From Streptomyces sp. 150FB (GTDB lineage Bacteria > Actinomycetota > Actinomycetes > Streptomycetales > Streptomycetaceae), in NCBI RefSeq assembly GCF_000818195.1, contig NZ_JTHL01000001.1, positions 1,903,145-1,967,144 on the forward strand: DNA of 64,000 nucleotides. Direction: 5' to 3'. Under the pieces are notes generated by a model. The model worked only from the letters and a program-made list of their open reading frames with translations, was not told the origin of the DNA and ran no database searches. Positions within the stretch are counted from its first letter, which is position 1. Every line of letters starts with the position of its first letter. The position numbers and the translations under genes are program-made. Of this stretch, positions 55,819-64,000 are shown in pieces.

Positions 55819-58818
55819 CTACTTCGCCGCCGTCTTCTTGGCAGCAGTCTTCTTCGCCGGGGCCTTCTTCGACTGTGCCGTCCTGGCGGCGACAGTCTTG
55901 GCTGCGACCGTCTTCGCCGGGGCCTTGCGGGCCGGGGCCTTCTTCCTCGCCGGGGCCGCCGCGTCGCTGATCCGTTCCGAGTCCAGGATCTCGCGCAGGA
56001 ACTTGCCGGTGTGGCTGCCCGGCTCGCCCGCCACCTGCTCGGGGGTGCCCTCGGCGATGACCAGACCGCCGCCGTTGCCCCCCTCGGGACCCATGTCGAT
56101 CACCCAGTCCGCCGTCTTGATGACATCGAGGTTGTGCTCGATGACGATGACGGTGTTGCCCTTCTCGACCAGCCCGGACAGTACGGTGATCAGCTTGCTG
56201 ATGTCCTCGAAGTGCAGACCCGTGGTGGGCTCGTCCAGGACGTAGACCGTACGGCCCGTGGAGCGCTTCTGCAGCTCGCTCGACAGCTTCACCCGCTGCG
56301 CCTCGCCGCCCGAGAGGGTCGGCGCCGGCTGGCCGAGCCTGACGTAGCCGAGGCCCACCTCGTTGAGCGTCTTGAGGTGACGGGCGATCGTCGGGACGGC
56401 CTCGAAGAAGTCCAGCCCCTCCTCGATCGGCATGTCCAGCACCTCGGCGATGGACTTGCCCTTGTAGTGGACCTCCAGGGTCTCCCGGTTGTAGCGCGCT
56501 CCGTGGCAGACCTCGCACGGGACGTACACGTCCGGCAGGAAGTTCATCTCGATCTTGATGGTGCCGTCGCCCGAGCAGTTCTCGCAGCGCCCGCCCTTGA
56601 CGTTGAAGGAGAAGCGTCCGGGCAGGTAGCCCCGGACCTTGGCCTCCATCGTCTCGGCGAAGAGCTTGCGGACATGGTCGAAGACGCCGGTGTACGTCGC
56701 CGGGTTGGACCGGGGCGTACGGCCGATGGGCGACTGGTCGACGTGGACGACCTTGTCGACCAGGTCGTCACCGTCGACACGGGTGTGCCGCCCGGGCACC
56801 GACTTCGCGCCGTTCAGCTCGCGGGCCAGGTGCGTGTAGAGGATGTCGTTGACCAGCGTCGACTTGCCCGAACCCGAGACACCGGTCACCGCGGTGAACA
56901 CGCCGAGCGGGAACGACACGTCGATGTCCTGGAGGTTGTTCTCCCGGGCACCGTGCACGGTGAGCTGCCGGTCGCCCGAGACGGGCCTGCGGATCTCCGG
57001 GGTCGGGATGGACTTCTTCCCCGAGAGGTACTGGCCGGTCAGCGACTCCTTGTTGGCCAGGAGCCCCTTCAGCGAACCCGAGTGCACGACATGCCCGCCG
57101 TGCTCACCTGCGCCGGGGCCGATGTCGACCACCCAGTCGGCCACCTTGATGGTGTCCTCGTCGTGCTCCACCACGATCAGGGTGTTACCCATGTCGCGGA
57201 GCCGTACGAGGGTCTCGATCAGCCGGTGGTTGTCCCGCTGGTGCAGCCCGATCGACGGCTCGTCCAGTACGTACAGCACGCCGACCAAGCCGGAGCCGAT
57301 CTGGGTGGCGAGCCGGATGCGCTGCGCCTCGCCGCCGGAGAGCGTGCCCGCCGCGCGGTTCAGCGAGAGGTAGTCCAGGCCCACGTCGACCAGGAACTTC
57401 AGCCGTTCGTTGACCTCCTTGAGCACCCGCTCGGCGATCTTCCGGTCGCGCGCGTTCAGCGTGAGCCGTGCGAGGAACTCGGCGCAGTCGCTGATCGACA
57501 GCGCGGAGACCTCGGCGATGGACTTGTCCATCACGGTCACGGCGAGAACGAGCGGCTTGAGGCGGGTGCCCTCACAGGTCGGGCAGGGCACCTCGCGCAT
57601 GTACCCCTCGAAGCGCTCCCTGCTGCTGTCGCTCTCCGCCTCCGAGTGCCGCCGCTTGACGTAGGAGACGGCCCCTTCGAAGACGGGGGTGGTGTAGGCG
57701 CGCTCGCGCCCGTACCTGTTCCGGTAGCGGACCTCGACCTGGGTCTTGTGGCCGTACAGCAGCGCCTTCTTGGCGCGCTGCGGCAGCCCGGCCCACGGGA
57801 TGTCCGTACGGAAGCCGAGGGCCTGGGCGAGGCCGCCGATCATCCGGCCGAAGTACTCCTTGGTGTGGCCGTGCGACCACGGGTGGATCGCGCCCTCGTC
57901 GAGCGACTTGTCCTCGTCCGGGACGATCAGGTCCGGGTCGACCTCCATGCGCGTACCGATGCCGGTGCAGTCGGGGCAGGCGCCGAAGGGCGAGTTGAAC
58001 GAGAAGGAGCGCGGCTCCAGCTCCTCGAAGGAGAGGTCGTCGTACGGGCAGTACAGGTGCTCGGAGTACATCCGCTCGCGCTCGGGGTCGTCCTCGGCGA
58101 GGTCGACGAAGTCGAGCACGACCATGCCGCCGGAGAGGCCGAGCGCGGTCTCGACCGAGTCGGTCAGCCGGCGCTTGGCGCTGTCCTTCACCGTGAGGCG
58201 GTCGACGACCACCTCGATGGTGTGCTTCTCCTGCTTCTTGAGCGTGGGCGGCTCGGTGAGCTGGATCGTCTGCCCGTCGACCCTGGCCCGGCTGTAGCCC
58301 TTGGTCTGGAGGTCGGAGAAGAGATCGACGAACTCACCCTTGCGCTCGCGCACGAGCGGCGACAGCACCTGGAAGCGGCTGCCCTCGGGCAGGTCGAGGA
58401 CCTTGTCCACGATGGCCTGCGGCGACTGCCGGGCGATCGGCCGGCCGCACTCGGGGCAGTGCGGCTTGCCGATCCGGGCGAAGAGCAGCCGGAGGTAGTC
58501 GTAGACCTCGGTGATGGTGCCGACCGTGGAGCGCGGGTTGCGCGAGGTCGACTTCTGGTCGATGGAGACGGCCGGGGAGAGGCCCTCGATGAAGTCGACG
58601 TCCGGCTTGTCCATCTGGCCGAGGAACTGCCGGGCGTACGAGGAGAGCGACTCCACGTACCTGCGCTGCCCCTCCGCGAAGATCGTGTCGAACGCGAGGG
58701 AGGACTTGCCCGACCCGGAGAGCCCGGTGAAGACGATGAGTGAGTCACGGGGGAGGTCGAGCGAGACGTTTTTGAGATTGTGCTCACGCGCGCCACGGAC
58801 GATGAGACGGTCGGCCAC
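55819..58818 (-). CDS. uvrA: UvrA excinuclease ATPase subunit
   Basis: A 999-residue damage-recognition ATPase of nucleotide-excision repair. Walker A motifs are [13 protein letters not shown] and [16 protein letters not shown] signatures are [12 protein letters not shown] and [12 protein letters not shown]; zinc modules show CPDCTGIG and CENCSGDG with CEVCHG. The last 45 residues form a Lys/Ala-rich tail ([16 protein letters not shown]). GTG 58818 matches the usual start ([17 protein letters not shown]); GTG 58830 is the alternative. It acts with UvrC, encoded 12 kb away. Confidence 0.96.
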   Translation of the reverse strand: MADRLIVRGAREHNLKNVSLDLPRDSLIVFTGLSGSGKSSLAFDTIFAEGQRRYVESLSSYARQFLGQMDKPDVDFIEGLSPAVSIDQKSTSRNPRSTVGTITEVYDYLRLLFARIGKPHCPECGRPIARQSPQAIVDKVLDLPEGSRFQVLSPLVRERKGEFVDLFSDLQTKGYSRARVDGQTIQLTEPPTLKKQEKHTIEVVVDRLTVKDSAKRRLTDSVETALGLSGGMVVLDFVDLAEDDPERERMYSEHLYCPYDDLSFEELEPRSFSFNSPFGACPDCTGIGTRMEVDPDLIVPDEDKSLDEGAIHPWSHGHTKEYFGRMIGGLAQALGFRTDIPWAGLPQRAKKALLYGHKTQVEVRYRNRYGRERAYTTPVFEGAVSYVKRRHSEAESDSSRERFEGYMREVPCPTCEGTRLKPLVLAVTVMDKSIAEVSALSISDCAEFLARLTLNARDRKIAERVLKEVNERLKFLVDVGLDYLSLNRAAGTLSGGEAQRIRLATQIGSGLVGVLYVLDEPSIGLHQRDNHRLIETLVRLRDMGNTLIVVEHDEDTIKVADWVVDIGPGAGEHGGHVVHSGSLKGLLANKESLTGQYLSGKKSIPTPEIRRPVSGDRQLTVHGARENNLQDIDVSFPLGVFTAVTGVSGSGKSTLVNDILYTHLARELNGAKSVPGRHTRVDGDDLVDKVVHVDQSPIGRTPRSNPATYTGVFDHVRKLFAETMEAKVRGYLPGRFSFNVKGGRCENCSGDGTIKIEMNFLPDVYVPCEVCHGARYNRETLEVHYKGKSIAEVLDMPIEEGLDFFEAVPTIARHLKTLNEVGLGYVRLGQPAPTLSGGEAQRVKLSSELQKRSTGRTVYVLDEPTTGLHFEDISKLITVLSGLVEKGNTVIVIEHNLDVIKTADWVIDMGPEGGNGGGLVIAEGTPEQVAGEPGSHTGKFLREILDSERISDAAAPARKKAPARKAPAKTVAAKTVAARTAQSKKAPAKKTAAKKTAAK

Positions 58819-59130
58819 GCCGGTCCGCACCTTTCTGGAGGGATGCAGGGGCGGAGCCCCCTTCGGACTGTGGGGGTCGCCAGAGCGATGGAATTACGGG
58901 CAAATGAGTTACGGACGATGAGTTACGTTGGACTGTTCAGGGGGTTGTCCAGTGTGTCGCTTCGTGCTTGCTCTGTGGGTTGCTCGGAGCCTTTTTGCCA
59001 GGCTCGGCCGGCCCGGCTTCGGATTGCCTCCATACCAGGATGCCTCTTCCGAGCTTATAGCACGCGCATTCGATTTAACGCCGCCCTTCGTCGCCTTCAC
59101 CCGATCGAGTGGTGGCGCTATCGTCGAGAC
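58819..59130. other. divergent spacer between uvrA and the MDMPI-family gene
   Basis: No gene seen in 312 bp. Unusually low G+C for this window in 58900-59100. A TATCGT hexamer at 59119-59124 serves the plus-strand gene; no SOS box was recognised for uvrA. Confidence 0.45.
59119..59124 (+). promoter_or_regulatory. -10 element of the MDMPI-family gene
   Basis: TATCGT, 6 nt before ATG 59131, with TTCACC 17 bp upstream. Leaderless pattern. Confidence 0.45.
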
Positions 59131-59817
59131 ATGATCGATCATGTGCGCGACCTGGCCTCTGTACGTGAAGCGACCGAGCGGCTCCTCAGCGCAGCCGCCG
59201 CACTGGACAACGCGGCCGTGGCCGCTCCGTCACGGCTGCCGGGGTGGACTCGTGGACATGTGCTGGCCCATGTCGCGCGTAACGCGGACGCTCTGGTCAA
59301 TGCTCTGGAGGGTCGGCCGATGTACCCGGACGCCGATACCAGGGACGCGGAGATCGAGCGGGACGCGGCCAGGAGGCTCGATGTCCAGCTCGGTGACGTA
59401 CGCGACACCGACGCGCGCTTCCATCGGGTGGCCGAGGCGCCCGCCGACTGGGCCCGTACGGTCACCCTCCGCAACGGGGTCACGGATGTGGCAGCCCGGC
59501 TGCCGTTCCGCCGCTGGGGCGAGATCGAGCTGCACCATGTCGACCTCGGGATCGGCCGGGACCTGGAAGACCTGTCCGAGGAATTCGTCACACGCGAGAT
59601 CGAGTTCCTCGCCGAGCGCTTCGCCGGGAACCCTGATCTCCCAGCCCTCGCGCTGACCGCGCCCGGCGGCCGCACCTGGAACACGGGCGGTACGCAGGAC
59701 GGGCCGCTGCCCGTCAGCGGCCCCGCGCCGGACCTGATGGGCTGGCTCTCCGGCCGCAGGGACGGGGCGGCGCTGAAATGCGAGGGCGGCCCGCTGCCCG
59801 CACTGCCGCCGCTCTAG
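59131..59817 (+). CDS. maleylpyruvate isomerase-family mycothiol-dependent enzyme
   Basis: A 228-residue DinB/MDMPI-fold protein. LPGWTRGHVLAHVARNADAL and EIELHHVDLGIG supply the expected metal-binding histidines; the C-terminal SCP2-like part has ALKCEGGPLPALPPL. Mycothiol is the actinobacterial thiol cofactor; the true substrate is unknown and maleylpyruvate is only the family founder. It starts within a perfect ATGATCGATCAT palindrome. Confidence 0.87.
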   Translation: MIDHVRDLASVREATERLLSAAAALDNAAVAAPSRLPGWTRGHVLAHVARNADALVNALEGRPMYPDADTRDAEIERDAARRLDVQLGDVRDTDARFHRVAEAPADWARTVTLRNGVTDVAARLPFRRWGEIELHHVDLGIGRDLEDLSEEFVTREIEFLAERFAGNPDLPALALTAPGGRTWNTGGTQDGPLPVSGPAPDLMGWLSGRRDGAALKCEGGPLPALPPL

Positions 59818-59885
59818 GCGCCGGGTCGGCCACGCCCTGGCCGCCGCTCTGGCCGCCGCTCTGAAGGACGGGAAGGACGGTACGG

Positions 59886-60327
59886 ATGTCACGCGCCGCC
59901 TGGGTGCCTCGTACCGTCGTACGCGACGGAGTGCGGCTGGTCTGCCGTGACGGGGGCGGCCCTGGCAGGACCGTGATCCTGCCGCACGGCCTGGCCGGGC
60001 ACGCGGGCGAGTAGGACGAGGCGGCCCGGCGGCTCCAGCCGTACCACCGGGTCGTCGCTGTCGACCAGCGCGGCCACGGCGGGAGCGAGCGGCACACCGG
60101 GGACGTCTCGCGGGCCGCGTATGTCGCCGACGTGATCGCCGTACTCGACCGGCTCGGGCTTGCCACGGCCGGTCGTGGCCGGACAGTCGACGGGCGGGCA
60201 TACGGCCATGCTCGCCGCCGCCGCGCACCCCGGGCGGTTCAGCGGCGCCGGACAGCCCGGCGAGGACCGGGGCCGGCCGGACGCGCCGCACGCCGTCCTC
60301 GGGGACTTCATCGGCTCGGCGGTGTGA
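59886..60327 (+). pseudogene. broken alpha/beta hydrolase gene
   Basis: ATG 59886 begins a hydrolase (VILPHGLAGHAGE) that meets TAG at 60012-60014, where related proteins have Trp (TGG to TAG). The frame resumes as DEAARRLQPYHRVVAVDQRG up to about 60165, then moves one frame over: VVAGQSTGGHTAMLAAAAHP holds the nucleophile elbow GQSTG. The C-terminal half is missing, and the frame stops at 60327. So there is a nonsense change, a frameshift and a deletion. Confidence 0.85.
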
Positions 60328-60336
60328 ACGACCAAC

Positions 60337-60342
60337 TAGGCT
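60337..60342 (+). promoter_or_regulatory. -10 element of the MBL-fold gene
   Basis: TAGGCT, 7 nt before ATG 60350; leaderless pattern. Confidence 0.4.
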
Positions 60343-60349
60343 GGGCCAC

Positions 60350-61006
60350 ATGACGTACAGCGGAGCGGTGAAGGTCGGCGGACCGGCGGACGTGCACGAG
60401 TTGCCCGCCCTGATGATCTCGAAGGTCGCGGTGGGCGCGATGAACAACAACGCCTACCTGCTGCGCTGCCGGGCCACCGGTGAGCAGTTGCTGATCGACG
60501 CGGCTGCCGAGCCGGCGACGCTGCTGAGCCTCATCGGTGACGACGGCATCGCGTCCGTCGTCACGACGCACCAGCACGGCGACCACTGGCAGGCGCTGGC
60601 CGAGACGGTGGCGGCCACCGGCGCCCGTACGTACGCGGGCCGGTACGACGCCGAAGGCATCCCCGTGGCGACCGACGTCCTGGTCGAGGACGGCGACACG
60701 ATCAGGGTCGGCGAGGTCGAGCTGACCGCCGTACACCTGGTCGGACACACACCGGGCTCGATCGCGCTGGTCTACAACGACCCGCACGGCCACGCGCATG
60801 TCTTCACCGGCGACTGCCTCTTCCCCGGTGGTGTCGGCAATACGCATCAGGACCCGGTGGCGTTCGCGAGCCTGCTCGACGGGGTGGAGACCAAGCTCTT
60901 CGGCCGGCTGTCCGACGAGACCTGGGTCTACCCGGGCCACGGCAGCGACACCACGCTCGGCGACGAGCGCCCGCACCTGTCGGAGTGGCGCGAGCGCGGC
61001 TGGTAG
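60350..61006 (+). CDS. MBL-fold metal-dependent hydrolase
   Basis: A 218-residue metallo-beta-lactamase-fold protein, glyoxalase II-like. The metal motif is TTHQHGDHW; further ligands are in HLVGHTPGS, FTGDCLFPGG and YPGHGSDT. The fold hydrolyses thioesters and similar bonds; substrate unknown. It begins at ATG with a -10-like hexamer close upstream. It follows the broken hydrolase gene, co-directional. Confidence 0.9.
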   Translation: MTYSGAVKVGGPADVHELPALMISKVAVGAMNNNAYLLRCRATGEQLLIDAAAEPATLLSLIGDDGIASVVTTHQHGDHWQALAETVAATGARTYAGRYDAEGIPVATDVLVEDGDTIRVGEVELTAVHLVGHTPGSIALVYNDPHGHAHVFTGDCLFPGGVGNTHQDPVAFASLLDGVETKLFGRLSDETWVYPGHGSDTTLGDERPHLSEWRERGW

Positions 61007-61043
61007 CAGGCGGACAGCGGGCCTGCGGTCAGCGGGCCGGCCG

Positions 61044-62021
61044 TCAGCGGGTGTGACGCATACGCTGGCCCACTTCGCCCTCGTCCGTCTCCCACCAGGG
61101 GCGCACCAGACCGGGAGCGGGTACGGCGGGACCCGGGGCGCCCGCCGGGGCGGCGGGTGCGGCCGCAGGCGCGGGGGCCGGGGTCAGTTCTTCGTCGAGA
61201 CGTGCGTCGAGGGCCGCTGTCCTGTCGCGGTCGGCGCGCCACCACTCGATGAACACGGCGATCAGGAACGGCATCGCGACCAGCTCGGCGAGCGTCAGCA
61301 TCAGCCCGCCGCCGAGCATCTGGTCCTCCTGGACGCTCGGCCCCCAGGTCCGCGGATGCGCGGCGTACCAGTGTCCCGCCACCAGCGTGCCGCTGGTCAT
61401 GACGACGATGCCGGGCACCGAGTCGAAGAGGCCGTCGAAGAAGACCAGGGCCGCCCGGATGGGGTGGTTGCACCAACGGGGCAGCATCTCTTGCCTGGTG
61501 AGCATGGGCAGGACGAACAGGCTTCCGGTGAGCAGCAGTTGAGCGTGCATCAACTGACGGACCGGGTAATTCCCCAGCGAGGTCGCGAAGTACGGCGTGA
61601 AGTAGATGGTCAGTTCGGAGACGAGCACCATGAGCGAACTGACCAGCGGGAACGTCAGTACGCGTACGGGCCGTGAGGTCATCGCCCGGTGCAGCGGCCC
61701 GTCCGGGGCGGCGAGCCCGAGCGGGTCTCCGAGGGCCAGCCCGAGCGGGGCGAGCAGGTCGAGCAGGATGTTCTGCACGGCGGCGGGCCAGAACAGCACC
61801 CGGTCGTAGACGGCGAGCGACGACATCGTGGCGACAGCGAGCACCCCGAGGCCGAGTACGGCGAAGGCGGCGATGCGTGCGACGGGCCAGCCGAGCCCGG
61901 CGCGTCTGCGGCGGACGACCCCCGCCGCGTACAGCCCGCCGAGGAGGGCGATGGCGGCGAGCGCCACCGGGTCCGCCTCCCAGGTGGAGAACCCCCGGGA
62001 AAGAGTGAGCTCCGGCAGCAC
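61044..62021 (-). CDS. CtaG-type cytochrome c oxidase assembly protein
   Basis: A 325-residue protein of the caa3 oxidase assembly (CtaG) family with about seven hydrophobic helices. WPAAVQNILLDLLAPLGLALGDP, FATSLGNYPVRQLMHAQLLLTGS and HPIRAALVFFDGLFDSVPGIVV are the family blocks, with several membrane-edge histidines. The C-terminus is a cytoplasmic Ala/Pro tail. It links to the ctaA/ctaB genes functionally, not by operon. Confidence 0.9.
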   Translation of the reverse strand: MLPELTLSRGFSTWEADPVALAAIALLGGLYAAGVVRRRRAGLGWPVARIAAFAVLGLGVLAVATMSSLAVYDRVLFWPAAVQNILLDLLAPLGLALGDPLGLAAPDGPLHRAMTSRPVRVLTFPLVSSLMVLVSELTIYFTPYFATSLGNYPVRQLMHAQLLLTGSLFVLPMLTRQEMLPRWCNHPIRAALVFFDGLFDSVPGIVVMTSGTLVAGHWYAAHPRTWGPSVQEDQMLGGGLMLTLAELVAMPFLIAVFIEWWRADRDRTAALDARLDEELTPAPAPAAAPAAPAGAPGPAVPAPGLVRPWWETDEGEVGQRMRHTR

Positions 62022-62060
62022 TCCGCACCTGCTTCCCGATCTGTCCTGGACCGTCCGGTT

Positions 62061-62090
62061 CCGCCGCCCACGGTAGACCGGGGGCGGCGG
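62061..62090 (-). terminator. terC terminator
   Basis: A perfect 9-bp stem (62061-62069 with 62082-62090) with a 12-nt loop, about 80 bp past the terC stop and just upstream of the ctaG-like gene. Confidence 0.55.
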
Positions 62091-62168
62091 ACGGCTGGAC
62101 TCGGGGGCGGCCTCCGGACCTTCGCGGGGGCCTGCTTGAGGACCGGCTCGATGACCGGTCCGGGACCG

Positions 62169-63167
62169 TCAGGCCCCTATGTTGGTTCTGTCGTCGGACT
62201 CGGCCTTGGCCGCAGCGTCGCGCTCCGCCTGCTTCTTCGAGGCGATCAGGCTGGTGATCGTGGTGATGATCAGGACGCCACAGATGACGGCCAGCGAGAC
62301 CGGGATGGAGATCTCGGGAACGTGCACGCCCGTCTCGTGCAGCGCGTGCAGCACCAGCTTCACCCCGATGAAGCCCAGGATGACCGACAGTCCGTAACTG
62401 AGGTGGACCAGCCTTCTGAGCAGGCCGCCGATGAGGAAGTAGAGCTGCCGCAGCCCCATCAGGGCGAAGGCGTTGGCGGTGAAGACGATGTACGGGTCCT
62501 GGGTCAGGCCGAAGATCGCCGGGATCGAGTCCAGCGCGAACAGCACGTCGGTGGTGCCGATGGCGAGCATGACCACCATCAGCGGGGTCAGCACCCGCTT
62601 GCCGTTCCGCCGGATGAAGAGCTTCGTGCCCTCGTACCTGTCGGACACGCCGAAGCGGCGCTCGATGGTCTTGAGCAGCCGGTTCTCCTCGAACTCCTCG
62701 TCCTCGTCGTCGGAGCGCGCCTCCTGGATGAGCTTCCAGGCGGTGTAGATCAGGAACGCGCCGAAGATGAAGAAGACCCACGAGAAGCTCGCGATGATCG
62801 CGGCTCCGGCGGCGATGAAGATCGCACGCAGGACCAGCGCGATCAGCACACCGATGAGCAGCACCCGCTGCTGGAGGTGTGAGGGGACCGCGAACTTCGC
62901 CATGATCAGCACGAAGACGAAGAGGTTGTCGACGCTGAGCGATTTCTCGGTGATGAAGCCGGCGAAGAACTCGCCGGACGCTCCGCTGTCGCCGAAGAGC
63001 AGCAGGCCCAGGCCGAACAGCGCGGCGAGGCAGATCCAGACGCCCGTCCAGATCCCGGCTTCCTTGATCGACACGTCATGGGGCTTGCGCCCGATGAGGA
63101 AGTCGACAGCGATCAGGGCGGACAGACCGAGAATGGTCAGCGCCCACAGGGTCAATGAAACGTCCAC
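62169..63167 (-). CDS. TerC-family membrane protein
   Basis: A 332-residue, nine-helix member of the TerC family, with the acidic membrane motifs SVDNLFVFVLIM and ALDSIPAIFGLT. TerC proteins are tied to tellurite resistance and to manganese export or loading of exported enzymes. A charged loop (EARSDDEDEEFEENRLLKTI) separates the halves. It has its own A/T-rich upstream region; the gene upstream is on the same strand. Confidence 0.92.
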   Translation of the reverse strand: MDVSLTLWALTILGLSALIAVDFLIGRKPHDVSIKEAGIWTGVWICLAALFGLGLLLFGDSGASGEFFAGFITEKSLSVDNLFVFVLIMAKFAVPSHLQQRVLLIGVLIALVLRAIFIAAGAAIIASFSWVFFIFGAFLIYTAWKLIQEARSDDEDEEFEENRLLKTIERRFGVSDRYEGTKLFIRRNGKRVLTPLMVVMLAIGTTDVLFALDSIPAIFGLTQDPYIVFTANAFALMGLRQLYFLIGGLLRRLVHLSYGLSVILGFIGVKLVLHALHETGVHVPEISIPVSLAVICGVLIITTITSLIASKKQAERDAAAKAESDDRTNIGA

Positions 63168-63390
63168 AGTGCCTCCGGCTTCGTACGACTACGTATCAGC
63201 GACGTCGCTGCCGGAGGTCTCTTCCACCCGGGCGGTTCCGCTGCCGGCCGGGCCGACGCCCCGGGGCCGATGGCGGTCCGTATTGACGGGTACGTCGCGA
63301 TGTGGGAGTACTCCCCTCCGCTGCTGAGAAGACTACAGTAATTACCAAGGAAAGGTAAAGCAATGGGTAAGGTGACCCCAAGTCCGCAGG

Positions 63391-64000
63391 TCAGCGGCGC
63401 CCTTCGCGGAGGGCTCCGGCCACCCCCTCCAAGACATGGCGCAGCATCGGACCGCCGTCCGCCGGGAGTGCCGGAGGCGTGTACGTCCAGGAGTGGCCGA
63501 CCCAGGGATCGGCCAGGTGCTCGCTCGGTACGGGCGTGAGAGGCAGCAGGGAACGCCAGAGCGGGTCGAGCACCGGACCGTACGCCCGGGCGTCCTCGCG
63601 GTCCGCGACCATCAGCAGGTGCACACCGGCCGAAGGCCCCTCGTCGGCGAGGTAGCGGAGCTGGGTCACCCCGCGGTCGTCGAAGCCGTGCGGGAAGTCG
63701 TTGATGATCAGCAACTGCTCGCCGAGGTCGAGATCCGGCGGAAGTGATTCGGGAGTGCCGCCCCTGAGCGCCATCTGCACGAGGTCGACCCGCTGGGTGA
63801 GCTTGCCGAGGACCGCGCTCACGCCCTCGGCGCCGGCCGCCGGCGGTCCGCCCAGCACGCCCGTCTCGACGAGCGGCGCCAGGGCGGCGGTCGCGGATCC
63901 GGCGGGGTCGATCACCTGGACAGTGAACCCGCCCGGCGGATGGACTGCGAGCAGCCGCGCCGCGTGCGCGACCGCCGTGTCCATCGCCAGCCGGCGCAGC
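63391..64000 (-). CDS. C-terminal part of an FtsK/SpoIIIE-like ATPase, cut by the window end
   Basis: The frame continues to base 64000 without a stop, so the apparent ATG at 63984 is probably internal. The visible 203 residues hold a Walker-B-like strand LGEQLLIINDFP, then VTQLRYLADEGPSAGVHLLMVADRED, as in FtsK/SpoIIIE-type ATPase domains. Streptomyces carry such proteins next to tellurium-resistance genes (terC here). DNA translocation is not proven. The stop is at 63391. Confidence 0.7.
   Translation of the reverse strand, partial: LRRLAMDTAVAHAARLLAVHPPGGFTVQVIDPAGSATAALAPLVETGVLGGPPAAGAEGVSAVLGKLTQRVDLVQMALRGGTPESLPPDLDLGEQLLIINDFPHGFDDRGVTQLRYLADEGPSAGVHLLMVADREDARAYGPVLDPLWRSLLPLTPVPSEHLADPWVGHSWTYTPPALPADGGPMLRHVLEGVAGALREGRR

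Noticed and set aside
58900..59100. A/T-richer stretch upstream of the MDMPI gene as a possible small RNA or SOS region
   Set aside because: No terminator-like hairpin pair or LexA-type box could be identified; treated as promoter DNA.

Overview
The window looks like a piece of a Streptomyces core chromosome. It has very high G+C, many GTG and TTG starts, many 4-bp ATGA gene overlaps, the sporulation regulator WhiA, a mycothiol-type MDMPI enzyme and an RbpA-family RNA polymerase-binding protein. From memory, the order suf - ctaA/ctaB - tkt-tal-zwf-opcA-pgl - pgi - secG-tpiA-pgk-gap - whiA-yvcK-rapZ-uvrC - uvrA is the conserved order of this part of Streptomyces chromosomes. The species cannot be named from the sequence alone. 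No rRNA, tRNA, CRISPR array or intact insertion sequence was seen.

Layout. 0-3.5 kb: zinc-ribbon protein, TetR regulator with an SMR efflux pump behind tandem operators, a proline-rich membrane protein, a VOC protein and an orphan hypothetical. 3.7-10.4 kb: a complete minus-strand suf operon (sufR-sufB-sufD-Rieske protein-sufC-sufS-sufU-sufT-like) that builds Fe-S clusters, with a CAAC-N6-GTTG operator over the sufR start. 10.5-16 kb: a DrrAB-type ABC exporter, heme A synthase ctaA, a metal-dependent hydrolase and heme O synthase ctaB. 16.4-23 kb: oxidative and non-oxidative pentose phosphate genes tkt-tal-zwf-opcA-pgl in one operon. 23-31.7 kb: PBP2-type transpeptidase, ArsR/quinone oxidoreductase pair, an orphan Phd-type antitoxin, two PH-domain membrane proteins, pgi and an rbpA-family gene. 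31.8-35.4 kb: secG and the glycolytic genes tpiA-pgk-gap. 35.5-44.5 kb: a large secreted M14 carboxypeptidase, the whiA-yvcK-rapZ-uvrC cluster and a Tat-exported Rieske lipoprotein. 44.6-50.5 kb: PfkB kinase, an MFS/glucarate-dehydratase/IclR sugar-acid locus and an SDR enzyme.

50.6-55.7 kb is the accessory segment. It has visibly lower G+C in places and holds a DUF6879 protein, about 650 bp of unassigned DNA, an AIPR-family (abortive infection) gene with a PD-(D/E)xK-like nuclease motif, and an XRE-TPR regulator with a small cysteine-containing protein. Directly upstream of the AIPR gene, and overlapping its start by 4 bp, is an unlisted 52-residue cysteine-rich ORF. The segment is bracketed by two copies of a 32-bp hairpin repeat that differ at one base. 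This is the best candidate in the window for an undescribed defence module. 55.8-64 kb returns to core genes: uvrA, an MDMPI-family enzyme, a broken alpha/beta hydrolase, an MBL-fold hydrolase, a CtaG-type oxidase assembly protein, TerC and the C-terminal part of an FtsK-like ATPase that runs off the window.

Regulation visible in the sequence: autoregulated TetR/SMR, SufR and IclR/gudD sites, several Rho-independent terminators between convergent genes, and at least ten genes with a -10-like hexamer ending 6-7 nt before the start codon, which points to leaderless mRNAs.
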